Shown: positions 9,263-20,794, counted from the stretch's first letter. The stretch: 28,877 nucleotides of DNA from Arachnopeziza araneosa (GCA_003988855.1 QYAI01000242.1:1-28877), one strand, 5' to 3'. Program-made: numbers and translations. Notes: generated from the letters alone by a model not told the origin.

Positions 9263-9768
9263 AAATGGCTTCTTTACAGAGTACGTGAAATGTGAAACGA
9301 TGGAATGGTAGACGAACAGCAGATTTTAAGAATTGCCCCCATCTTGTCACCTTGTGGCCTTAGGTCAACGTTTTTCAGGTGACTCAAGGTTGCCTACCTG
9401 ATGTGCTTGCTCCCGAAAACAGCCCCTCAGCGATGTTGAAAGGCTGAAAAGGGGGATTCTCGCTAAATTGAGCCTCGAGAAAGATTCCTTCCTCGAAATC
9501 TGCTATAAACCGAAAAGTGAATTCAAGTCACGCAGAAGACCTGAATTGAATTGATCTTTTGTTGCAGATCGCACTTGTCCCTGCCCTGACATCCAGGCAC
9601 AAAACGGAATTCTGCAGAAGTTTGAGCCTGAAGTTTTGGCAAGGCCGCACGAGGCACAACAACGTCATTTTGAATATTCTGCCCATAGCCACCAGCTAAA
9701 AAATACGATAAATAGAGGGAATCTCCCAACCACTTTCACTAGTTATACGCTCGTTCACTTGATTAACC
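9263..9768. other. TSR1-PTH2 intergenic region
   Basis: No supported gene. A TATA-like GATAAATAG at 9708-9716, about 55 bp before the PTH2 start codon, is a plausible core promoter. The rest holds the TSR1 3' flank. Confidence 0.45.
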
Positions 9769-10501
9769 ATGCCCCAACTACCTCCTACACCGACTGCGAT
9801 GCTCGTTGGAACGGCGATCGTCGCGTTGTTGAGTGGGTATATGATTGGGATCGCGTCCTCTCTTGGTTTCTTCCCCATCCCATTCGCGCAAAAGCCAGAG
9901 AAAGTGCGAGGAATCTCCAATTACGACGATGAAGAAGAGAGCGAGGAAGAGGATATAGATGAGTCTATTCTTGATCATGCGCCCAACTGGTCAAATGGAT
10001 TAGAGGCCGATAAGAGGGACGGATTGCGCGCAACTGCTGCAAAGACGAAGGAGACGCAAGAGGACAAGGCCCCAGACTTGGAGAGTAGTAATGAAGAATG
10101 TAAAATGATTCTCGTCGTGCGAACTGATTTGGGCATGACTAAAGGTAATGGTGTTTCTAAGAATTCTTTCGGATTGACTTTAATGATATCTAGGGAAAAT
10201 TGCAGCACAAGCTGGGCATGCTACACTAGCATGCTATAAACACCTCTTGCGCCAAAATCCGAAGTCACCTCTTTTACGGCGGTGGGAAAGAGGAGGACAA
10301 GCAAAAGTTGCCGTGCAAACGAAAGGGAAGGACGAGTTGTTGACATTACAGGCCAAAGCACGAAGCTTGGGGTTGGTTGCAGAGGTTATTGCCGACGCAG
10401 GTCGAACCCAGATCGACCCCGGGAGTCTTACAGTGCTTGGAATCGGGCCTGGTCCTATAAGTATTATGAACCAGGTTACTGGCGGTTTGAAGCTTTTGTA
10501 G
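9769..10501 (+). CDS. PTH2: Peptidyl-tRNA hydrolase 2 (Pth2/Bit1 type), membrane anchored
   Basis: Two exons, 9769-10144 and 10194-10501, around a 49-nt GTAATG...TAG intron, give 227 aa. Pth2 cleaves peptidyl-tRNAs released by stalled ribosomes, freeing tRNA. The hydrolase domain fills residues about 112-227: MILVVRTDLGMTKGKIAAQ, AGHATLACYKHL, then WERGGQAKVAVQ, with the hallmark end DAGRTQIDPGSLTVLGIGPG and a closing TGGLKLL. In front is a hydrophobic segment at about residues 11-35 (AMLVGTAIVALLSGYMIGIA), then an acidic linker with a D/E-rich block at 53-66. The hydrophobic segment matches the N-terminal anchor that places eukaryotic Pth2 on mitochondrial or ER membranes. The intron splits a glycine codon in the catalytic motif, and only the spliced form is functional. 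Confidence 0.95.
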
Positions 10502-12800
10502 AGCTTGGGAAAATGCAACCATTGCTGGCGTTATTGGGAGCTCTGGGAGCCCGGAAAGCATGTCAAAAGCGAGCATTGCTACACAAACGAATATCATGGT
10601 AGAGATGAATTCAGTTCGTCTCTTGGAGCTCTTCAGCTTCTATCTCAGCTGATTATCCGCATTTCGATTAATACTTAACTTTACTTGGAGCAAATACTGC
10701 CTCCACACCACTCTAACTCACTTCTGGAGACACATTCGCGGCTGATCCAATGGATTGCTGGCAAACTTCTTTTCAATTCTTTTGTTGCATTTCGACGTTC
10801 GTGTTACATTGCTTAGTGGCAACTGAGCGGTCTGGAATCATCTAGCTTTACCCTTGCCACTGGTGGATATCACTAAGCCATTCTTAATTCCGAGCAATGT
10901 CTCTCATTTTGTTTTTTCCGCGTGGTTTTTACAGTGATGTATTTGCAAGTTGATTGCTGGTCTTGTCACAGACTTTAAACGATCTTCGAATGGAGCGAAG
11001 AGACTTGAGTATTTGCAAATATTTGACGAGCCTTCCTCCGATTTCTTTTATTGCATCTTTAATCTCTCTGTTCGATGCACAGGCTCCTGTCTTGTAACTT
11101 GGCATGTATTTGCTACTTAGACAAATGATGCTACCAGTGTCCTCGTGGTTCCAATCACCATAGGTGATCAAATCTGTATAGCCAGGAAATCCGACAATCA
11201 TATTGCAAACCTCGGGACTCTAGCAGATGTCTTGGCAATTGGTTGTATGCTGTAAGTAACATACTGTCGCATAAACAGGCTCGAAAGATGAGATGTTGAA
11301 TAGGGAGGGTGGCGAGAAAGCAATGCATGTCCTATTGAGCGGGACCCTGAGCGTGAAACACTCGCCGCGCAATTGGGTAGTGTGCGTGCTACGACCTGGG
11401 GATATTAGACTGGGAGATAAGCAGAGGAGAATTGCGAAAGGGACATACAGTGCCTGTTGTTGTCTGTCGGGACTCTAGGCTTAAAACAGTTGGTGACGCA
11501 ATAGCTGCCGACATGAGGCTTGATATTTCGAACTTCATCTTGAATTCTTTGTTACACGTGATCTTGAATATCCCCAGTGTACTAGGCTATCTTCCTGGAG
11601 TTAGGAAATCGAGATAGGAACTGCATCTATACATCTTATCTCAACCTAGAAGTTTGACGTCCAAATGCAAATTATTTTCACGTCAGATTGACGGTAATCT
11701 GATCTTACAGCGCCACTCTCTCGACTGCGGCGCTCCATTTATGAGTTTACTTGTGATGTAATCAATATAGTATGTGCAGGCATACAAACGAACGGTAACC
11801 TGCATCTGAACTTAAGAATACCGATTGGTCATATGGTAGCTACGAAAACAGAGACTTGAAAACTCGGCATCCGTACGAGGCGATGAACACAAACACGTCA
11901 GAAAAGGATTGAGCGTAGTCATGGTGACCAGCCATCATGACCGAAAATAGTTGAGATGGGCCACTCTTATCGCAAAGTGAGTATTCTATCGTGCAGTCTT
12001 TCAGTTAGGGCAACCAATCGAGGATTTGGGTAAGATGAGAATTTTGAGTGATGAGTGATTGTTATGAAGAATCGATTACTCCTGTTATGTTCCAACTAAG
12101 ATTACCAGAGATCAGGGATAATTCTACCGTATCCTCATCTTCAACAAAGCTACCCTCACCTTCTACCCGTATTTCACCTTCCTCTCTTCCCCAAATACAG
12201 CTATCTCCTTCTCAACAGCAAGAAGGATAGCATGAATAACTTAAATCAAGACGAACCATGCTGGCTGCCGTTTCAGAAGACTGAGTCCTGAACTCAGCAA
12301 GAGAGATCTTTCCTGGTCTTGGTGAGTACGTTGGTGAGCGACAAGAGAGGCAGCTCTCCTAGCAAGCGACTTCTCTATTTACCTTTTTGGATGATCTAGA
12401 GCTTCTCCAGTGGGCAATCCGTGCTCTTGCTGGCACTAGCAAAGGCGGTTTCGTGTGGAGAAGGAGGCTACTGGACGTGCTCTTTAGTCCTTGATTGGAG
12501 CTATACATGGATGGATTTGAAGAGAATACTCCTCGTTGGACTGAGCCGAATTCCAAGTTCATGTTGGATGGGTTGTTTCTTGATATAAATAGCTACGACG
12601 TGACAGGGAGTAGCATTAAACTAGTTGAGTGACGAGTAAGAAGCAAAAGATAGAGCCTCACTTGGATGGTAAACTTCAGGGAGACCAGTCTGAGAGGATG
12701 CAAGACGTCAATTTTATTCTAGAAAGGAATGGTTTTACATCAAGACATTCTATAAGTCTAGGCAATCTGCCATCAAATGATCCCATATCCAAACAACGAC
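10502..12800. other. 2.3-kb stretch without a supported gene
   Basis: It contains the doubtful 90-codon open frame at 10929-11201 (listed separately) and several frames of 60-68 codons (near 11293-11617, 12048-12230 and 12359-12562) with no domain, no splice partners and ordinary composition. I see no tRNA or clear repeat. It may hold UTRs, non-coding RNA or fast-evolving orphan genes. Confidence 0.45.
10929..11201 (-). CDS. Doubtful small hypothetical protein (90 aa)
   Basis: An ATG-initiated open frame of 90 codons. I recognise no family. The second half is lysine/arginine-rich and could be helical (KYLQILKSLRSIRRSFK). There is no convincing signal peptide or membrane segment. It lies alone in a large gene-free stretch, and I found no clear upstream or downstream exon. 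It could be a chance frame, a terminal exon or a gene relic. Confidence 0.2.
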   Translation of the reverse strand: MIVGFPGYTDLITYGDWNHEDTGSIICLSSKYMPSYKTGACASNREIKDAIKEIGGRLVKYLQILKSLRSIRRSFKVCDKTSNQLANTSL

Positions 12801-14345
12801 CTACGGCTTCACGGCATGGATAGCAGCAGCGAGTCTCTTGACATTTCCGGTAGTAATACCAGCCACTGATATTCTACCGTCCTTGGTTGCGTAAACGGAG
12901 TGCTGATGATTATTAGCTAGATCTTAGGGATTCAGAACAAACTCACCTCCTTGGCTAATTTATCCATCTGCTCTGGAGTTAAACCAGTGTATGCGAACAT
13001 ACCAATCTGGCTGGTGATGTGGCTCCAATCATGTTTGCTTCCCAAGTTCTCAAGCTCTTTCTTCAACAATGCACGCATAGTGATGATTCGATCAGCCATA
13101 TCCTTAACCTCGCCCAACCATTGCTTATTCAATCCCTCGTCGTTAAGGATCTGAGATGCAATACGAGCTCCATGAACTGGAGGATTGGAGTAGAGAGGTC
13201 GGACAAGAATCTTGATTTGCGAATCCACACGCTTCTTCTCTTCCGCATCCGCGCAGACAACGGAGAAGGCACCAACACGTTCACCATAGAGACCCATATT
13301 CTTGGCAAATGATTGAGCAAGGCAGACGTTGTGTCCTTCAGCAACAAAGTGGCGGACTGCGAAAGCATCTTTGTCAGTATCACCTGAAGCAAAACCCTGG
13401 TATGCCATATCAAAGAAAGCGTAATGTCCACCAGACTTTACTGCCTCGCTGATCTCCTTCCATTGTTCGGGTGTGGGATCGACACCGGTAGGGTTGTGAG
13501 CGCATGCATGGAGGAGGAATATGCTGCCTTTAGGTGCGCCCTTGATATCTGCTACCATGCCATCGAAATCAAGACCAATGGTATCTTTGTTGTAATATCT
13601 GTACTTCTCAACTTCCAAACCAGAATCCTTAAAGACAGCAGAATGGTTTGCCCAAGATGGAGTAGGGATATATATCTTCTTTGCGCCTGGATAGAATCGC
13701 TCGAGGAATGCCCCGCCAATTCTGAGAGCACCAGTCCCTGAAATGGATTGTGTGATGGCCAGACGATCAAGAGCGCTAGAGTCGGTACCGTATGCAAGTA
13801 ATGCAGCCGCCTTGACAAATTCTGGGACACCTGTAATGCCTGCGTACTCTTTGTTCAATCGGTCTGCCACCACTTTATCTTCTGCTGTTCGGACGGAGGG
13901 AAGGACGTATGGCTTTCCTTGGTCATCTCGGTATGCGCCAACACCTAGAAAAACATTAAAACTACTCAATTGTACTTGGATTAACTTTGCATACCAAGAT
14001 TGATCTTCTCTTTTAAGGAATCGGCCTTGAAAGCTTCGGTGATACCTATGCTGTTGTTAAAAAAGCAATTCTGAAAGGTTTGCAACTGAGACATACCCAG
14101 AATGGCCTGTCAAGAAGTAGAAATATCAGCGTAAAGGTACGGTATATTGGCGGGCAGATGAACTTACATCCTAAACTACAATTAGTATCTTTCATGAAAT
14201 TGAGAGCGCATCAACTCACAGGTGGTCCTTGGGGGACATTGGCCCATGTTGAAGCTTGGCGAGTCGCGAGGAAGCTCTTTGAAACTACTCCACGAGCTTG
14301 TCTGCTCGCAATTCTGGCAGTAGATAGAATGACAGTAGAAGACAT
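12801..14345 (-). CDS. AAT1: Aspartate aminotransferase, mitochondrial
   Basis: Six exons on the minus strand: 14220-14345, 14168-14170 (3 nt), 14097-14106 (10 nt), 13995-14045, 12947-13944 and 12801-12902. Together they give 1290 nt and 429 aa, the usual size of mitochondrial AAT. The enzyme is a PLP-dependent class I transaminase interconverting aspartate/2-oxoglutarate with oxaloacetate/glutamate, for the malate-aspartate shuttle. The N-terminus is rich in R, S and A and lacks acidic residues (ARIASRQARGVVSKSFLATR), a matrix-targeting signal. Conserved parts include NLGVGAYRDD, HACAHNPTGVDPT and the PLP-lysine motif SFAKNMGLYGERVG (Lys near 278). The last exon supplies HSVYATKDGRISVAGITTGN. 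The two microexons are needed to read PPDAILGITEAF across the family-conserved N-terminal stretch. All introns are GT-AG, 44-61 nt. Cytosolic isozymes lack the leader. Confidence 0.95.
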
Positions 14346-15469
14346 GTTTGGAGGAAATGCAAAGGAGGGAGGGAATTTTTATTGAGGAGACTCGAGGTCT
14401 TTAGGAACTCAGGTGAGCTGTTGTTTTCTTCTTCCAGCCCCAGAAAACTTTAGCGTGGGATTTATTACTAGCGTCTGGGGAAACATCGGAGCAAACCGGA
14501 CCCTGATCATGTCATCTCCGCTCCTGTCAATGGAAAGCTTCATTTTCATCTCAAATGGGTGGAATTGAATTCCATGTCACAATATGCGTACACAGTTTGT
14601 CAAGAGTTTGGTTGCGATTACGACTTAGGACGTCCTATTTTTGATCAATCTAAACGGATTTGTTTAAAGCACTTTTAACTCTTTGCAGTAAATGGATTTC
14701 TCTATATGGTGTTACTAACTCAGTTTATATTCTCTTACACGTCTCCAGATATATATTGACAACTTCTTGTCCCTGCAGCATGTGGCATATTTGCGACGGA
14801 TAAACTTTTTTCCTGGGTAATCGACTACCAATATACACAAAAGGTGAAGTGAAGCCTATATTCATTCGAATAATGACTCAGATATTGCCCGACCGAAGAA
14901 ATGGGGAGATGTTATACGCTCACACGATTATCAGTATGTTTTGGTGTTGCAACACAGTTGCTTGGTTCTTCAGTGATCACCGAAACCCACCACAGTGCCA
15001 AGAAATCTCGAGCATGCTCTTGGTGCTAAAACTGGACCTTTGATTCTTAAGAGAGAAGAAAATGGAAATAGAAGATAGAATAATATTAAATTAAATAGTC
15101 GAGATCCGCGGAAGACAACGACTTGTCTGTATTGAAGAGAGTTTGATGCAGGCTAATAAAAAGGTGCAGCATTGATACAGTTGATAGGAAGAAACTCGAA
15201 TGACGTGAGCTTTCATGGCTTGATTTTGCAAACACTTTTATCTTTGCACTGAAATTGTACAGTAACGCTGGAAAGAGACAATATAGTTTTGAAACAGGAA
15301 CATAGGCCACTTTGATAGGATGAGGTTTGAGAAAGGGAATTTGACCCGAGGTGTTCAACACAAAAGGGTCAAGGCACGCTTTGAGGTGGCCATGACAAGC
15401 TAGTAGTTGACTAAAGCGAGTGTGGATAACAAGTAAAGCCCCATTCATGTTCTGGGTAGAGAAAGAGAT

Positions 15470-15505
15470 GCAGGTACGCAGGTAATCGCAGGTATGCAGG
15501 TAATC
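15470..15505 (+). repeat. 18-bp tandem duplication
   Basis: GCAGGTACGCAGGTAATC is followed directly by GCAGGTATGCAGGTAATC, differing at one C/T position. Confidence 0.8.
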
Positions 15506-16003
15506 GTAATTCAACATGGATTCAAATGGAGTAGTAAAGCTTCAAGATGGATGGAAACCTAAAGATAGAGGCAGATACAATAAGGAGCCATGGAAGAAAA
15601 TTGAACTAGCTCTTTGAGGGAAATGAGGGTTGAACGGCTGGCTTGCAAGGTCAAAGCAAGCGGCATGCATGATTACCGAGAGAAGCCAAGAAGAAATCAA
15701 GACGCCATGCATTCTCTATTTGTCTCTATTGGTGCGCCACTGTCTAAGTTTGGGCTCTCGATGGACGGAAAGGTGCTGATTTCACGGGATTAGAGAAAAG
15801 CAAAGCCTCCTAGGCAGGTGTGTCCTTGTCCACCTCTACATGTCTCGTGGAGACACAAAGCGCGCTCTTTGATTCGCCAATCTCTATCTTGCCACACCAA
15901 TAGAGAGGATGGCTACACTGCACGCTCAGCATGGCACAGGACAGAGAGCAGCGCGGCCTCAGCTCTTTGGTCGAGCGTGGAACTTCTGACGTCTTAGATG
16001 CGG

Positions 16004-16037
16004 AGTGTCCAGTGTCCAGTGTCCAGTGTCCAGTGTC
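16004..16037 (+). repeat. 7-bp minisatellite (AGTGTCC)n
   Basis: Four full units and a six-base partial unit of AGTGTCC in perfect tandem, about 0.9 kb upstream of the MFS gene. Copy number is probably variable among strains. Confidence 0.9.
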
Positions 16038-16183
16038 TTCTCTAGAGCACATGACGGCCGCACTCAGAGTCGCAAATTCCGCCCAATTTGGCGGCCACGC
16101 CGACGTCGAGATCTGCTGCACACGACGCCCACTTGGGCAGGAGGTTGGTAGGAGGCTTGTGGTGGTGGCGGAAGTGACTTTGC

Positions 16184-16222
16184 GGGGAAGCGCTGTGGGG
16201 TTTTGGGGTTTTGGGGTTTTGG
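16184..16222 (+). repeat. G-rich (GGGGTTTT)3 tract with G-quadruplex potential
   Basis: GGGG runs occur at 16184-16187, 16197-16200, 16205-16208 and 16213-16216, the last three separated by TTTT, ending GG at 16222. Four G4 runs within about 33 bp satisfy the usual quadruplex pattern. The unit resembles ciliate telomere repeats, not the TTAGGG repeat of most ascomycetes, so I do not read it as a telomere remnant. Confidence 0.7.
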
Positions 16223-16936
16223 CGTCCAGTCTGTGCTCCGAGGCTTCTTTTTCTTCTCTCCTCCTAGTTTTCCCTCCTCCTCCTCCTCTCTCTGCTCTCC
16301 TCCTTACCGTGCCGATGCCGATGCAGATGCAGACGCAGACGCAGACGAATTCAAACCGGACGAGCGAGTGGGAGATAGGCTTCTCTCGAACATGGATTAT
16401 CGTTGACTTACATGCAGGCTGATCCATCTACCGGTATGAAGCTGGAAGGGATCACCTTCTCGGTCCTGTACGACGGCCCCTTAGTCAGTTTCTTAATCAC
16501 CTCTCCCTGCTTCGTGGCTTCTGGGCCTGCACCATTCCGTCCAAACAGCATCTCCGGCCACTCCTCCCCCCTCCTCACGCCCAAGACTGCCATTCGCGCA
16601 CCGGGAAGCAGTCTGCAGTCATCCAATCAAGCTGACGTTGGCCTTGAGCAGCGCGGACATGGTTCTCGATCGACGATAGCGTCGATATATCTTTCGTCCC
16701 ATGAGTCTTGTGCTGCGTGTGCAAAAAGGAGGCGATGAGAAACGCCAACCGCGGTCTTTTTCTTCTACCAGGTGAGGGGTTACACTCGAGATCTCGGCCT
16801 TCGCTCCTGCATATAGTTCTGATCGCGTTCCTCGTCGGAACTTCCAAACGATTTCTCATCAGTCCATCAGCCTCTCTCTATCCTTCCCCGGCCAAACTCG
16901 ACGCCTTGATATAACAGGCGCATTGACAACGAAAGC

Positions 16937-18985
16937 ATGAGTGAAGGCGCTTCCAACTCCAGCGCTCAGGCTGATGGAGAAAAAACCCCTCCGACTCAAC
17001 ATGTCGAACATATCGCTACCCACGACAGAGTCCCAGGCCATACCAATTACTATGAGAAGGATGGCCTCAGAACCTATGGCGATGGCGAGGACCATGATCA
17101 TGAACCTCCGGTAATATCTTGTAATGTTTGATAGGATTCCTGCTCATTCCCCACAGATGTCCTTCAGAAGGGTAATGTCCTTGATTGCCATGGCCTTCAT
17201 CTGGACTGGCTCACAGATTCCCGTTTACATATTTGGTACAATCATTCACTCAGATGCCGAAGCTTCAGCTAATTGGAAAAGGTGGCATTCCTCCATATAT
17301 TTATGGAGACATTGGCGGAGCTGATCGGTAAGAAACAATCTCGAGAGATGGAAACAAAATCCTAACAATTGCCTAGGTGGATTTGGTTTGTCCTTGCAAA
17401 CCTGCTCGCACTTGCAGCTGTCTGCCCCTTCGTTGGCTCTCTATCAGATCTACTAGGTCGAAGAAATGTGGCCTTGGTCGGAACTCTGTTCATTATCGTT
17501 GGCATGGTTGTTGCTTCTACAGCCAAAGTCATGAATACATTTATTGGTAAGACTCCATTCAGTCAATGGCTTGCAACTCCCTAATCTTCCCAGGTGGAAT
17601 GGCCATTGCAGGTGTAGGCGCTGGAATTTCTGAACTCACTGCCTTGGCCGCAACATCCGAGCTTGCCCCAACAGCCAAGCGTGGCAAATACGTCGCCGTC
17701 TTGATTTTCACCATTCTTCCATTCTGCCCATCGGTTCTATGGGGTCAACTTATCGCATCTCATGCTGGATGGAGATGGTGCGGCTTACTCTGCGGTTTAT
17801 GGGTCTCCATCGGATTCTTCCTCACTCTGATCTTCTACTTCCCACCACCTCGAGTCAATTCCATGGGCTTGTCAAGAAAAGAAATTATCTCTCAAATTGA
17901 TTTTGTTGGGGGTTTCTTGAGCATTGTGGGCATGATTCTATTCATGGCTGGAATGCAGTGGGGTGGCTATCAGGTTAGATTATTTTCCTGCACTGTCATC
18001 ATGCTTGCTGACTCTTCATAGTACAAATGGACAACAGCTCACGTCCTCGCACCCCTCCTCATTGGCGCTGGATTCCTAGTCGCCTTCGTATTCTGGGAAA
18101 TGTATGGCGCAAAATATCCCATGTTCCCCGCTCGGCTGAAGCAAGCACCTCGCATTCTCGCCCTCACATTAGTCATTACTTTCATCTCTGGCGCTAATTT
18201 CTTCTCCATCATCATGTTCTGGCCTACTCAAGCATTCAACGTTTACGGCCATGACCCCGTTGGGGTCGGAATTCGTGGTCTCCCTGTTGGATTCTCGATT
18301 CTGGCTGGTGCTGTCATCGTGCTCTGGTGTTTGTCGGTATTCAGAGGTAGGAACAAGGAACTCATGATTGGCTCCTCCATTCTCATGACTGCTGGCTGTG
18401 GCGCTCTCGCTTGTGCTACACCATTTAACATGCATACTCTCTGGGGTTTACTTGTTCTCGCGGGCTTAGGAATCGGAGGCATTGTCGTCCCGGCCTCAAT
18501 CATCACCACTATTATCTGCCCAGATGATCTTATTGCAACCAGTTAGTCTCCCTAATTCCTTTTCATCCAGAAAACTAACACACTTAGTCACGGCTCTCAC
18601 TCTTGCCATCCGCGTCATCGGTGGCTCAGTAGGATACTGCATCTACTACAACGTATTCGTGAACAAATTCATTCCCCGAGCAACCTACTACATCGGTGGC
18701 GTAATGGAATTAGAACTGAATATCACCAACCCAAAACTGATCGGTGCGGCTATCCAATACACGGCGGCCTCTCTTCTTCCAGCTCTAGAGACAATCCCTG
18801 GTATTGCGGGTAATAAGGTAGCGTATGACGCGGTGGTTGCTGCTGGGCAGTTGGCTTATGCTGAGAGTTACAAATATGTCTACTATACGAGCATAGCGTT
18901 TGGAGGGGTGAGCATCATCGCGGCTTGCTTCTTGGGCGATATTGGGAAGTATATGGACGATCACGTTGCTGTTGTGATGCGCTAA
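16937..18985 (+). CDS. MFS transporter, TRI12 (trichothecene efflux pump) type
   Basis: Seven exons: 16937-17110, 17157-17235, 17282-17327, 17377-17546, 17594-17973, 18022-18541 and 18588-18985. The six introns are 46-49 nt. The 1767-nt coding sequence gives 588 aa, normal for 14-helix fungal MFS proteins. After a hydrophilic N-terminus of about 58 residues the first helix begins at SFRRVMSLIAMAFIWTG. The MFS signature between helices 2 and 3 is SDLLGRRN (about 123-130). Later conserved parts include GGMAIAGVGAGISELTALAA, TSELAPTAKRGKYVA and LTLAIRVIGGSVGYCIYYNV, typical of the TRI12 family. Such proteins sit in the plasma or vacuolar membrane and export toxic metabolites or siderophore-like compounds; the substrate cannot be told. 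No biosynthetic gene lies next to it, so a housekeeping or drug-resistance role is as likely as a cluster role. Confidence 0.92.
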
Positions 18986-19654
18986 GTGCTAGTTGAACTT
19001 TTGTACTTAATAACTTGTTAGGGTGCGTAGGTGGGAACGCAGTGCAAGCTTTACTTTTGATTCATTCTTTGACACATCCATAAATGCGCTAGACACTTCC
19101 GTACGTGATTTTGTTTTCAAGCCATTCTCCAACGCCATCTACTCGACCTACTAGGGCGTTCTGAATCTCTTGTATGATGACAGCACAGCATTATTATGAT
19201 TACAAACCAAGCAGCGCCGAATTTCTTTGTTCGGAAGAGAGAGCGATGAGCGAGGTAAAAGTGGGAGCACAGCTGACCGTCCTGCTAACATCAACGTCTA
19301 AACTCCAAACACATCGGGGAGGGAAGCGAAGAAGAGTGAAACCAAAGATTGTGGTCTAGTGGCCGCCGAGTTCTGCAAGTACGGGGAGTTCAGAACATTC
19401 AAATGGGCGGAGAACAAGTTGGCCATAGAAGGATCCGGCGGGAAGCGATGGAGACAAGACAAACACCAGATACTCAATGGAATTGGCTTGATCAATCTAA
19501 ATGTTTCTCTTCAAGATTAACAAAGTTCGTACTTTGGCGAATGCGATACTCTATCATTGGTCTCGGTATGATTGATAGGTAGGTGGGTGAGATGAGTATC
19601 GCTTTTCTAGAGAGAAAAGACATCATTTCCTGATTGACTCTGCCCCTCGCCTAG
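18986..19654. other. Convergent intergenic region
   Basis: It lies between the 3' ends of the MFS gene and the coiled-coil gene. No supported gene; open frames here are about 60-77 codons and lack features. Confidence 0.5.
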
Positions 19655-20794
19655 TTAATACCCACCCCTCAACCTGTCCACATCTCTCCTCACCTCTTCA
19701 ACTTCAGTCTTCAATTCCCCATACTTCTCGGCAATCTTCCTCATCACCCTTTCCTTCTCCTCTCCGCCTTCCCCAGCACTTCTCCCAACCCCATAGCCCC
19801 AAAGCTTCCTCTCATTCTCTCTCTTCCTTTCCTTCAGACGCTCTCTAGCATCCTGCAAGGAATACAAATACGTCTCCAATGCACTCTTCACCTGATCCGT
19901 GTACACCATCTTCTCGCCTTTCGCTTTCTTCTCTTTGATCTCCAACTCAATTTTTTGAGCTCTCAAGCTCAGATATTCGCTCCTTGCTCGAATGTTTCGT
20001 GCCACAGCGCCGTGTATCGTTTGCTCCAGGTGAAGGATGGCTAATGTGCTAGCTAGATGGTAGAGGCTTAGCAACATGCCGGTTTTATTGACTAAACCCA
20101 GACGCCGACCTTCAAGATCCTGCTTCTGGGAAGAGATTGATAGCTGGATGGCCTGCACGGCAGGAACAAGTTTGGGTATTGAGCGGTGGAGGAAAGAAGC
20201 GTTAGTCGTTGGGAACTGGACGCGTGTAAGAGCGGAAGCTCGTGTGAGAAGATGCGAGGAGATCAGAGAAGAGAGTTGTGGGAGGCGTGTGGATAGGGAG
20301 AGCCATTGGGTTGTGTTTTCAAGCAGCTGGGTAGCGGATGGCTGTGGGGGAGGAGAGTTGAGGCGTGCAGAGAGAAGGATGATTAACTCAACGAGTTCAT
20401 GCGGTAGACTCGCGGTGGAGGACTTGGATTTGGAGGTTGCGCTGGATGAAATAGGAGGAGATATATCGACATCTTGGAGGGCAGATTTGATTATTTGGAA
20501 TTTGGTGGCACTGATACGCGCTGTATAGAGAGCCTGGGGAGGTTAGTCAAAAAAGAGGGTTGGGTGACAAGGAAGTAGGACCTCCTTCACAGCATCGCGC
20601 TCTTTCTGTGTAGGACAGTTCTTGGTTGAGCCATTTGAGTTTAAGATATTTTTGGAGAGTGAAGCGTGAAGAATCGCAAATTTCGGGTTGTTTTGCAACA
20701 ACGATTCTTCAATTGGAGGCAGCATGTTGCAGTTGGAATGTTGTTGTTGTTTTGGCGAGGCTGTGAAAGTTGACGAGGCTGAATCTCCCCTCAT
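19655..20794 (-). CDS. Conserved-looking fungal coiled-coil protein of unknown function
   Basis: Two exons, 20582-20794 and 19655-20533, give 363 aa. I do not recognise a named family. The intron (20534-20581, 48 nt) has a good CTAAC branch site and CAG acceptor but a weak GTCCTA donor. A GTGAAG donor nine bases upstream also keeps the frame and would drop V-K-E. The predicted protein is largely helical: residues near 40-110 form an alpha-helical stretch, a Ser/Pro-rich low-complexity part follows, and about 230-360 is strongly charged coiled coil (EIKEKKAKGEKM, DARERLKERKRENERKL, EVEEVRRDVDRLRGG). There is no membrane segment or signal. An internal ATG at 20725 (MLPPIEESLLQNNPKFA) may be the true start, because the sequence before it is Gln/Ser-rich and the divergent neighbour begins only 54 bp upstream of the longer start. 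A structural or cytoskeletal scaffold role would fit but is a guess. Confidence 0.75.

Larger units (their letters stand above)
14346..16936. other. 2.6-kb gene-free region with low-complexity DNA
   Basis: The part next to 14345 is the AAT promoter and the part before 16937 is the MFS promoter. Long frames at 15086-15517 (-), 15810-16427 (-) and 15931-16422 (+) encode nothing recognisable. The last two overlap on opposite strands and run through simple repeats, so I treat them as chance. Short tandem repeats are listed separately. Confidence 0.5.

Noticed and set aside
12048..12562. Ser/Pro-rich 60-codon frame and 67-codon minus-strand frame
   Set aside because: The first opens only at GTG/ATG in AT-rich DNA and neither has a recognisable domain or conserved splice sites.
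15086..15517. 143-codon open frame on the minus strand
   Set aside because: No domain, no splice context, it overlaps the 18-bp tandem duplication, and its composition looks like chance.
16197..16222. Internal telomere remnant (GGGGTTTT units)
   Set aside because: Ascomycete telomeres are normally TTAGGG, only three units are present, and the surroundings are not subtelomeric.
15810..16427. Overlapping frames of 205 (-) and 163 (+) codons
   Set aside because: They overlap on opposite strands and run through simple repeats (AGTGTCC, CTCCTC, GATGCA units), which keep frames open by chance.
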